Assembly: GCA_003049485.1 (NCBI GenBank)
Contig: PYST01000032.1
Location: forward strand, 63,001-127,000
Reading direction: 5' to 3'
Length of the DNA stretch: 64,000 nt
Source of the DNA: Ophioceras dolichostomum
Taxonomy: Eukaryota; Ascomycota; Sordariomycetes; Magnaporthales; Ophioceraceae
Shown: positions 56,173 through 64,000 of the stretch, one piece after another
Layout: every line of letters starts with the position of its first letter
Numbering within the stretch: position 1 is the first letter of the stretch
Notes under the pieces: model-generated
What the model was told of the DNA's origin: nothing
What the model saw: the letters and a program-made list of their open reading frames with translations, nothing else
Database searches by the model: none
Program-made: the position numbers and the translations under genes

Positions 56173-57075
56173 GATGACGAGAGGTATAGAAGGACTGTCT
56201 GGTTTCGTGGTCTGCGGTCCTCGGGCACAAAGAAACCAGAAACCAGAAGCCCGGCGGATGAGGTGTGCGATTTGCCAAACAAAGGGCGCGATACAAGGAG
56301 AGCTGTCCGGTGCCGAGCAATGGTCAGTACCAGCAAGCCCAGAGAAACAAGCGGCAGAGTCTCTTCTCTTAATATAACAAAGTGATCATAAAATCGAAAA
56401 CGAGGGACCAATTGACACAGCAAACAAGGGCTGGGAAGCGAACCTTGGTACTTATGGCCTAAAGTCAAGAAGAATGTATGCAAGCGGGTCTGTTTTAGGT
56501 GTTTTTTTTTTTAGCGGTGGCGACGAGAAGCGCAGGACGTTCGAGTTGATGGTGAGTGAGCAGGAATGGCGGTCGCAGCTCTGCTAGCAGTTCGCAGTGT
56601 TCCCAGCGATTTGTTTACCTCCCTCCTTCCCTTGCGGGCGCTATCGCCCCTCCTAGCAACCATCGATAAGACCCTGTAACCCCGCGACCATGGGCGGCTC
56701 CTCTGGTGCTTCCCCACTCACAAGTGCCGTTGCTGTTGCCCCTGAGCCAATCGACTCATGCCTGCCGCCATCGGGATCAAACAAAACAATCCATTTTCCT
56801 CCATCCAGAAATCAATTAAAGACAGCCCAACCGTTGACGCGGCTGAGGCGCGTCACTGAATCTAGACCGCGTCGACGTTCTGCCGTCGAAATGGTAAGGC
56901 TCCCTCGCGACATTTGACAATAATTTTCGCTCCATTCGACGTGTCTTGAGCCTCTATCTTTTATATCACATCTTGTATTTCAATAGTAGCCGAGAGTTGA
57001 GTTGGTGGAGGACATACAAAGTTGTTGTCGATTCCAACAACCTGGTTGCCCGCGAAGATTGCTGATGATCTCAAA
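56173..57075. other. Divergent promoter region between the E2 gene and chk1
   Basis: About 900 bases carrying the 5' flanks of both genes. Three ACGCG/CGCGT cores at 56837-56872 are listed separately. An ATG|GTAAGG at 56891 could be a tiny first exon of chk1: an acceptor before ATTGCTGATG near 57059 would join in frame. I left it out of the gene model. Confidence 0.45.
56837..56872. promoter_or_regulatory. Cluster of three ACGCG/CGCGT cores (MBF/MCB-like)
   Basis: ACGCG at 56837-56841, CGCGT at 56849-56853 and CGCGT at 56868-56872. The cluster is ~200 bases upstream of the chk1 ATG and ~670 from the E2 start. Both flanking genes are cell-cycle genes and this is the core bound by MBF at G1/S genes in yeasts. 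GC-rich sequence raises the chance frequency, so this is suggestive only. Confidence 0.45.
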
Positions 57076-58824
57076 ATGATACAGTCCCAACTTGACCCTC
57101 TTCCAAATGATCTGCCCTTCAGAATTGTCTCTAAGACAATAGGTCGGGGGGCATACGCATCGTGAGTCTCTCAACGCTTAAGCTCCCAGTGAGATTTGAG
57201 ATGAAGAACCACAGCCGGGCCACGTGCAACTCCCACTGACGAACCCCGGTTCAGCATCAAAAAGGCTATCCCTCTGGATGAGCCCCGGCCAGTGTTCGCA
57301 GTCAAGTTGATACATAAGGGCTACGCCATCCAACATGGTCGGATATCAGCCAAACAGATTTCGATGGAGGTGTCGCTCCATTCGCATATCGGCCAGCACC
57401 CTAACATAATCGAGTGGTTCGCTACGGGCGAGGACTCGGTCTGGCGGTGGATTGCTATGGAGTACGCTGAGGGAGGCGACCTCTTTGACAAAATCGAAGC
57501 CGACGTGGGCGTGCCAGAGGACATTGCCCACCTCTATTTCTCGCAACTGATTAGCGGCGTGAGCTTCATGCATTCCAAGGGCGTGGCTCACCGCGACCTG
57601 AAGCCAGAGAACATTCTCCTGTCAGAAAGCGGCGACCTCAAGCTGGCCGACTTTGGCATGGCAACCATGTTCGAGTACAAGGGGCAGCGGAAGCAGAGCA
57701 CGACTATGTGTGGCAGTCCGCCCTACATTGCGCCCGAGGTCTTGGTATGCGCCCGGGCTTCAGACCGGAGGAGCACGCAGCCGGCCGCCGCATCCAAGTA
57801 TTCGGCAGATCTGGTGGACGTGTGGTCCTGCGGCGTGATTCTGTTCGTGCTATTAGTGGGCAACACTCCTTGGGACGAACCGACCTCCAGCAGTTGGGAG
57901 TTTCATGAGTATGTCAAGACCAACGGCCGCAGCACAGATGCATTGTGGCAGAGAGTCCCCGCAGACGCGCTCTCGTTGCTGCGCGGCATGATGAATATCG
58001 AGCCCAACAAGCGATTCTCGTTCGCCCAGATCCGCCAGCATCCCTGGTACACGCGGAACAACGCCTATCTCACCACGGACGGACGGGTCTCCGACCCGAT
58101 CCATCTCGCCACCCAGATGATGAAGAACCTACACATCGACCTCTCCCAGGCGCCTACTGCCTCACAGAGGCACGCTGAAGATGCCATGGACATCGACGTG
58201 GGGGGACCGTCCGCCGGATTGGCCGGATTCTCGGCCACACAGCCCGAGACGCCCATCAGCGATGCCATGTTTGACTTCGAGGGACCGTCACTGCGCAATG
58301 CGGGGGCACTCGCAATCTCTTCGACCCAGCCAGTGTCAAGAGAGGATACCGTGGCTCGGCCGAACCGCGGCTTCTCGGCGGCCTACGACGCTCTAGCCGA
58401 AGAACCGTCTATGAGCCAGTTCTCGCAGACTCCCGGGGTGCCGCTGAGCCTAACCCAGCGAGCCAACCGATTCCACGACATTGTCCCGGGCGACTCCCTT
58501 ACTCGTTTCTACTCACACGTGCCCCCAACCCTACTGGTACAGATGCTGCGAGATGCCCTTCACAAAGAGAGGGTGCCCCTCCCCAGCGCCCCGCCCGTGC
58601 TGCAGGCCATGGATCAGGTCGCGTCCATGAAGTTCAAGACAGTCGACAGCCGCAAACAGAGCCTGCACGGGGAGATCCTGATCGACCGGGTCCGGTTCGA
58701 GAACGGGGACGAGCTGCTGGCGGTGCGGTTCCAGAAGGTCAAGGGCGACCCGCTTGAGTGGCGTCGTCTGTTCAAGAGGATCGCGCTGCTGTGCAAGGAC
58801 GCCATCTTCAACAACGATGCGTAG
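57076..58824 (+). CDS. chk1: Checkpoint kinase Chk1
   Basis: Serine/threonine kinase acting downstream of ATR in the DNA-damage and replication checkpoint. Exons are 57076-57161 and 57255-58824 (551 aa), joined in phase 2. The kinase domain covers about residues 14-280: GRGAYAS (Gly loop, near 23), AVKLI with Lys46, EYAEGGDLFDKI, HRDLKPEN (near 141), DFGMA (161), SPPYIAPEV (near 183). A short Ser/Ala-rich insertion follows before the DVWSCGVILFVLL block, as in many filamentous fungi. The linker contains SQ/TQ sites (SATQPETP, SSTQPVS, SMSQFSQTP) of the kind phosphorylated by ATR. The C-terminal KA1-like regulatory domain includes FYSHVPPTLLVQMLRDALHKE and GDPLEWRRLFKRI. The start is the first ATG in frame after an upstream stop; an upstream mini-exon is possible. 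Confidence 0.93.
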
Positions 58825-59452
58825 GAGGCGTCGTCGTCGTCATCATCATTGTCAGGTCTGTTGAGAGGAGGATCAGCTCCCGAGTGCGGTGGTGACGATG
58901 CCGGCAGCGCACCGCTTTGTCAGTTGTTTGCCCACGACTCGTGAGAAGGCCAGCGCGTGGCAACCTGAAGGGTGTCCCGGGCACGAAGTTCGAAACTGAC
59001 AAACTGTACAGTGCCTGGACCGGCACGAACTTATTTTAGCTTAAAGACTGCTTTGGGGCGGTATCTTATACCCTCAGCTATTCTCTATCCTGGCTAGGTA
59101 CCTATGCATGCCTAATTCAAGGCCCAATATCGTCTTGGAATAAAATGCTTTCATCCGGCCTGCTCAATTCTTTAGTGACTGCTTGTTACCCCTGAATTCT
59201 ATGTGTGGTATGTGGTGACTTCAGGCCTGGCCTGGGCTTCAGTGAGTTCGGCGGGGCGACTCGTTCCGATCTCCCCTGCAGCTGTAGTGGGAGTCCATGC
59301 AGTGAGTCAACTCTGAACTGACCTCATCAATTTTCCACCTGAATTTTTTCCGTGCCGATTGAAGCCCGATATCGTAGCCCTCTCTCTCGGTCCCTCCCCT
59401 CCTTTTTTTCATTGGTCCTCCTTTTGCGCAAAACGTTTTGAACTTTGCATGC
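58825..59452. other. Intergenic region upstream of the histidyl-tRNA synthetase gene
   Basis: 3' flank of chk1 and the promoter of hts1. It contains TGAGTCA at 59303-59309 and CTAGGTACCTATG near 59093. No gene. Confidence 0.5.
59303..59309. promoter_or_regulatory. TGAGTCA, CPC1/Gcn4-type site upstream of hts1
   Basis: Exact match to the TGA(C/G)TCA heptamer of general amino-acid control factors, ~140 bases upstream of the first hts1 ATG. Aminoacyl-tRNA synthetase genes are known targets of this system in fungi. A role here is an inference. Confidence 0.5.
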
Positions 59453-59502
59453 ATGCAGCGCCTTCTAGTTTCCTGCCGAGCAAGCCTCTCACGCGCCTCT
59501 AG
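59449..59502 (+). other. Short upstream ORF overlapping the first hts1 start
   Basis: ATG at 59449 opens a 17-codon frame ending TAG at 59500-59502. It lies four bases before and out of frame with the hts1 mitochondrial start. Its context (T at -3) is weak. Ribosomes using it would miss the first hts1 ATG but could reinitiate at the downstream start at 59717. Confidence 0.55.
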
Positions 59503-61709
59503 CTCACCGTTATTGCCACTGCGCTGTTGTTGTTACCCGATACCCAACAGTTGGAACAGCCACAGCAACAACCGTCCAGGACCCGTCGCGGCCTCGTTGC
59601 CCGCACCATCAGCACCACCGCTGGGTCCTTGGTGCTGCAGCTTCTCTATTTCTGCCACCACCCGCCGTTCCGCGATACCTCCACGACCCGCCACAGACCA
59701 AGAGGAAGACGACAGCATGGGCAAAAAAGACGACAAAGCCGCGAAGGCGAGCTTTCAGCTCAAGACCCCGAAAGGGACCCGTGATTGTGTGTTGAGCGTG
59801 TCTGGATCTGAATCAGCTGGTTGCAGTTGCGCCCCCAGCTGCCATGATGCCATTGCCCACGACTAACTTGTTTTGCTTCGCAGGGGACAGCAGAGACATG
59901 ATCCTACGGTAAAGAATGCGAACACTTGCTACTCCGACATGGTTGGGAAATAGCTGTCGTGCTAGAGCTGTGGCTAACAAAGTCTTTCACCATTGCCCCC
60001 ATGCCCTAGAGACCGAATCTTCACCGCGATCACGGACGTCTTTAAGCGCCACGGCGGAACCAATCTCGACACCCCCGTCTTCGAGCTGAAGGAGATCCTC
60101 AGCGGAAAGTATGGAGAGGACAGCAAGTTGATATACGACCTGGCCGACCAGGGCGGCGAGCTGTGCTCGTTACGATATGACCTGACCGTACCCCTCGCGC
60201 GATATCTCGCCATGAAGGACGTTAAGCAGTTGAAGCGCTACCAGATCGCCAAGGTGTACCGGAGGGATCAGCCAGTGCGTTGCCTTCTCGACTTCCACCC
60301 GTACATTATGTCGTGTGCTATTTGAGTGGCGTATGGAGGACTGATATGCTCAATTTCTATACAGGCTGTCGCCAAGGGGAGGATGCGCGAGTTCTACCAG
60401 TGCGATTTCGACATCGCGGGACTTTACGACCCCATGATTCCTGATGCCGAGATCCTGCGCATCATTTCTGAGGTTTTCGACGCCCTGGGGTGGGACAACA
60501 TCACCATCAAGATCAACCACAGGAAGGTACTAGACGGGCTTTTCCAGACGGCTGGCGTGCCGCAGGAGAAGATACGTTCTATCAGCTCGGCCGTGGACAA
60601 GCTCGACAAGGTATGGTCATTCTTCCCGCCTGCGGAGTACGGCACAATCTCTCCACCAGGGACAATATTAAGAGGTCATCGAGAATCGGTTGCTAACCGT
60701 GCACGTGCCACTCAACCAGATGCCTTGGACAGAGGTCAAGAAGGAGATGCTGGAGAAGGGACTCGAGGAGGCGGTTGCCGACAAGATCGGCGAGTATGTG
60801 AAGCACAAGGGCGGCAAGGAGGTGCTGACCCTTTTGAAGGCTGACGCGGCGCTGTCCTCGAACGACGTCGCCAAAAAGGGGATCGAGGAGATGGAACTCC
60901 TCTTTACCTATCTGGATGCATTTGGCGTCACAGAAAAGGTCTCGTTCGATCTCTCATTAGCTCGTGGCCTAGACTACTACACAGGCGTGATTTACGAGGT
61001 CGTGACAGAAGGCTCTGCCCCAGCTGTCCAGGCCGCGCCGACTATTGTGGTACCAATAGCGTCGAACGGCGGCTCCACTCCGGCCGACGCCGCCACACCC
61101 GCCGCCAGCGATACCGACGCCGCGGCGGCAACCCCCGCGACTAGACCCGACAGGAAGTCCAAGAAGCCCAAGAAGCAGTTGAGCGAAGACGACGACCGTT
61201 CCGACGACCCGACCCTCGGCGTGGGTAGCATTGCGGCAGGCGGGCGCTACGACGACCTGGTGGGCATGTTCAGCGGCAAGGGCCAGATCCCCTGCGTGGG
61301 CATCTCGTTCGGCGTGGACCGCATCTTCAGCATCATGAACGCGCGGCAGAAGGACAAGAACGGGGGGCGCACGCGCTCCAACGAGGTCGACGTGTACGTC
61401 ATGGCCTTCGGAGGCGGGAAGGACTTCACGGGCCTGCTGCCCGAGCGCATCGCCGTCGCGCGCCAGCTGTGGGACGGAGGGGTCAAGGCCGAGTTCTCGG
61501 CCAAGGTGAAGCCGAAGCTGCCGCAGCAGTTCAAGGCCGCCGAGGACGGCGGCGTGCCGCTCGCGGTCATCCTGGGCGACGACGAGCTCAAGGCCGGCAT
61601 GGTCAAGCTCAAGGTCATGGGGCTGGACAAGGACCACCCGGATAAGGAGGGGAAGATGGTCGCGAGGGATGAGCTGGTTGCTGAGGTGAAGAAGCTGTTG
61701 CTGTTGTAG
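59453..61709 (+). CDS. hts1: Histidyl-tRNA synthetase, probable dual mitochondrial/cytosolic forms
   Basis: Class II aminoacyl-tRNA synthetase charging tRNA-His. Exons are 59453-59786, 59884-59908 (25 bases), 60010-60274, 60365-60610 and 60720-61709. Translation from 59453 gives 619 aa with an Arg/Ser/Ala-rich, acid-free leader typical of mitochondrial import. A second in-frame ATG at 59717, in a strong context (A at -3, G at +4), gives a 531-aa form starting MGKKDDK. Splicing across the 25-base exon restores KGTRDWDSRDMILRDRIF. Motif 2 reads VYRRDQPAVAKGRMREFYQCDFD, formed across the third intron. The HisRS signature is LARGLDYYTG, followed by GGRYDDLV (motif 3 region) and the C-terminal anticodon-binding domain (AGMVKLKVMG). 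A ~60-residue Ala/Thr/Asp/Lys-rich insertion separates the HisA-like signature from GVGSIAAGGRYDD; yeast Hts1 has a shorter one. Confidence 0.94.
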
Positions 61710-62426
61710 GTAGGGTTCGTTGGGGAGGAACTGCGTGTTTCTGCAGGGACAGACAGCCGGGGGTATAGAGTGGGGAAGGAGGGTTAAAAGTGGTTGGTCT
61801 CCCAGATAGGTGCCTAATACCATTCCATCGGGCTATCCGCTCTATTAGATATCGGAATGTTGATCTCGCTTCTGACATAGGTAGGTAGCTAGGCAAGGGA
61901 CCTATAGACGGGGACAAGGAAAGACAATAGATGCATAGGTACCTATACAAAGATTGTGATGGTTCAATCCGGACGTTTCGGCACAAGCATATGTCTATTA
62001 TGGACTGCGTCTTGCTACATTGTACATACAGCTGGCCATTTTCAGCATCAATTTTGTGTGTGGCCGTTGAGAAATGAACAGAGCCGCCGAGATATACAGG
62101 GCAACAAGAGTGAGGTGGGTATTGAGAAGCAACGAGCCTTCTCCATGATGTATCCAAGGGGGAAAGAAACAGACAGGGGACTCTCTTATATGAAGGTGGA
62201 AAGGAGGAGAAGGGAAGATTGAAAAAAATAAACCCCCAAAAAAATCAAGATACGCTTGCTTCAATGTTGCTTTATTCGAGCAAAGATATGATCAAATCCA
62301 CAAAAAAGGGACATAAAGGAGACAAAAGGACAGACGCCATCGCCATGCCGCTGAAGCAAAATACCTACCTTCTCTGGGTTCGAGGTAACGTGTATTGGCT
62401 TTCGTGAGATTACATGTTTCTCTCGT
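61710..62426. other. Convergent intergenic region
   Basis: 3' flanks of hts1 and the SprT-like gene. It contains the palindrome TAGGTACCTA at 61937-61946 and related TAGGTAGG near 61880. A-rich runs lie near 62220-62240. No gene. Confidence 0.5.
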
Positions 62427-64000
62427 TCAGTAGCCATGTGGTGGCGCCGGCTGGAGCGGTGCGACGAACGTATAGTGATGAGCTGGTGTCATGACTGGTT
62501 GCTGCGGCAGCAGCTTCGGCTGCGGGAGCAGCGGCTGGAGTGGTGGATGTGGTAGCTGCGGCTGGGGTGGTGGATGCGGTGCCAGAGATTGTGGGCGCGG
62601 GACGACAGTCTCTAGATATTCCCACCCGTCGTGGCTCGGAGGTGCACTGAACCACGGAGGCTGTTGTGGGTCGGCTTTGCCGCCCTGGGGAGAGCCGTAG
62701 CGGGGGTAGAGTCCGCAGTCGCGGAGCAGTCGAGGCGGCTGCTGTGGTGGCTGTTGTTGCTGGTGATGGTGTCGGGGAGGCATGGGCTGCAGGAGGAGGT
62801 GGTGCTGATGTGGCGGCAGCATATCTGGTGGAAGGAGCGGCTGCGGCGGTGGTGCCGGCGCCGCTGACTGGTGTACAGGCATCTGCCTAAAGCGGTCCAG
62901 GTCCGCCTCCATCTCGCACAGGTGCAGGGCGCCGGGCCCGGCCCAGTTATCGATGAAGACGGCGATCTTGCGGAACCCCTCGGTATGGCCGCCGCACTTG
63001 CCGGCCCGGTAGCCGCAGCATATGAAGAGGTAGCTGTGGATCAGCTCGTGGATGAACGTCGAGATGAGGAGGCGGCGGTTGTACTGCGTATCCGTGAGGA
63101 TCGGCAGCGAAAGCACGACGAGGGTTTCGTACCCGCGCATCGGCGTGGCGCCGGGGTGCGTGGGAGCCGGGCACCGGCGCATGGCCGTCATGCCGATGAT
63201 CTTGGCCTCGTACTGCGGACTGGACGGGTGCGACCAGTCCCAGGTCACGCGGCCGGCGAGGCGGCCGTTGAAGAAGATCTTGCTCACCGCCGAGAGGATG
63301 CTCGATAGTGCCGCGTGGTCCAGGGGAAAGTCGGCCTCGGCCGTCTTGGGCCGGATCAGGCTCCGCAGGATCCGCTCGTGCTTCGAGTCTGGCAGTCGCC
63401 GCATGAACGCGGCCGTGTCAACGAGCACGTTCTGAGCTGCTTCCTCGTCGCTGATCAGGTCAAGGAGGTCCTCTTCCTCATAGCGGTAGTGCTCCGCCCT
63501 GTCCGGTAGACTGTTGTCTGCAGATATCGAGTGGCCAGAAGACGTCCTCTCCAGAGCTCCCTCGAGCTTGAGGAACGCTATCGGCTCCGGTGGAAAGACC
63601 GCTGGTGGCGGCAGCGGCGGCAATGGGGGTGGGGGTGGATGTGGAAACATATGTCGCGGCGGAGGAAGCTGCGGCGGCGGAGTTGACCCTGGTGATATAG
63701 CGAGGCTTTCCGGTTGTACGACAAAGTTCGCCGGTTGATGTCGCGGAGGGGCCTGCGGCTGGACCATCGGGATGGACGCCGGTCGAGGAGGCAGGAGACA
63801 AACAGACCCACCATCACTGCCCCTTTCCCACTCGCGGCCGCCGCACACCCCGCCTCCACCACCTCTGCCGCCCTCATAGCGATCCCAAGACTCGAGCCGC
63901 CACGGACCCTCATCACGATGCGGCCGGGGCTCCCATCCTGTCTCGCTGCCGACGAAGCCGGGATCGACGCGGTGGTGGTACAAAGGAGGAGAAGGAGGAG
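62427..64000 (-). CDS. SprT-like zinc metalloprotease-domain protein (5' end cut by window edge)
   Basis: The frame is open from the right edge to the TGA at 62427-62429, with no ATG near the edge, so the start is probably outside. About 520 residues are visible. The SprT-like core is in the middle: HAALSSILSAVSKIFFNGRL, VTWDWSHPSSPQYEAKIIGM, LPILTDTQYNRRLLISTFIHEL, then HELIHSY (HExxH, bases 63036-63050 on the minus strand) and CGGHTEGF, giving the third zinc-binding His. SprT domains include DNA-protein-crosslink proteases such as Spartan/Wss1. This protein shows no visible ubiquitin- or DNA-binding element, so that role is unsupported. Both flanks are extreme Pro/Gln/Leu/His-rich low complexity (PPPPPLPPLPPP; HHHQQQQPPQQPP), making the protein highly disordered. 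The domain call is good; function is unknown. Confidence 0.85.
   Translation of the reverse strand, partial: PPSPPLYHHRVDPGFVGSETGWEPRPHRDEGPWRLESWDRYEGGRGGGGGVCGGREWERGSDGGSVCLLPPRPASIPMVQPQAPPRHQPANFVVQPESLAISPGSTPPPQLPPPRHMFPHPPPPPLPPLPPPAVFPPEPIAFLKLEGALERTSSGHSISADNSLPDRAEHYRYEEEDLLDLISDEEAAQNVLVDTAAFMRRLPDSKHERILRSLIRPKTAEADFPLDHAALSSILSAVSKIFFNGRLAGRVTWDWSHPSSPQYEAKIIGMTAMRRCPAPTHPGATPMRGYETLVVLSLPILTDTQYNRRLLISTFIHELIHSYLFICCGYRAGKCGGHTEGFRKIAVFIDNWAGPGALHLCEMEADLDRFRQMPVHQSAAPAPPPQPLLPPDMLPPHQHHLLLQPMPPRHHHQQQQPPQQPPRLLRDCGLYPRYGSPQGGKADPQQPPWFSAPPSHDGWEYLETVVPRPQSLAPHPPPQPQLPHPPLQPLLPQPKLLPQQPVMTPAHHYTFVAPLQPAPPHGY

Overview
The window looks like a gene-dense euchromatic piece of a filamentous ascomycete nuclear genome (Pezizomycotina, most likely a sordariomycete). 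The evidence is the GC-rich coding sequence, the short GT-AG introns of roughly 60-190 bases (one is 451), the absence of operons, and a gene set that includes Ric8, choline sulfatase, COP9 subunit 7, class II DAHP synthase, a Rax1-like RGS protein and Rif1. I support 24 protein genes, two of them cut by the window edges. Exon boundaries were placed by hand from splice signals, reading phase and family conservation. I found no tRNA, rRNA, transposon or biosynthetic cluster.

Layout. 1-10.2 kb: the 3' part of class II DAHP synthase (+), glucose-6-phosphate 1-epimerase (-) and a long Rif1 gene (-). 10.8-16.1 kb: Ric8 (+), a chromodomain protein carrying an in-frame stop inside the chromodomain (+), and an Mpdu1-like PQ-loop protein (+). 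17.8-24.2 kb: choline sulfatase (+) with a minisatellite in its first intron, Mediator subunit Med8 (+) and a DUF7730-like protein (+). 26.6-32.1 kb: an acyltransferase-3 membrane protein (+), a GFA/CENP-V-type zinc protein (+) and a DUF1295 membrane protein (-). 32.1-35.7 kb has no recognisable gene. 35.7-43 kb: a secreted Ala/Ser/Pro-rich protein (+), RNase P subunit Rpp1 (-), a small zinc-ribbon protein (+) and an RMD1/Sif2-like protein (-). 44-55 kb: a Ccc2-type copper ATPase (-), COP9 subunit 7 (+), a Rax1-like RGS protein (-) and ribosomal protein eL31 (+). 55-64 kb: an E2 enzyme of the Ubc11/UbcH10 type (-), Chk1 kinase (+), histidyl-tRNA synthetase (+) and the 3' part of a SprT-like protein (-).

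Most genes are unrelated housekeeping functions. Two divergent promoters stand out. Ubc11 and Chk1 are both cell-cycle genes and share an intergenic region with three ACGCG/CGCGT cores. Rif1 and Ric8 share one with a tandem ACGCGACGCG. The histidyl-tRNA synthetase gene shows two in-frame starts (predicted mitochondrial and cytosolic forms), a short overlapping upstream ORF and a TGAGTCA site of the Gcn4/CPC1 type.

I did not find a convincing new multi-gene system. The best leads are the interrupted chromodomain gene, the intronic minisatellite with an assembly-like N, the start-codon architecture of the HisRS gene, the putative MBF element clusters, and a secreted protein with a Kex2-type site.
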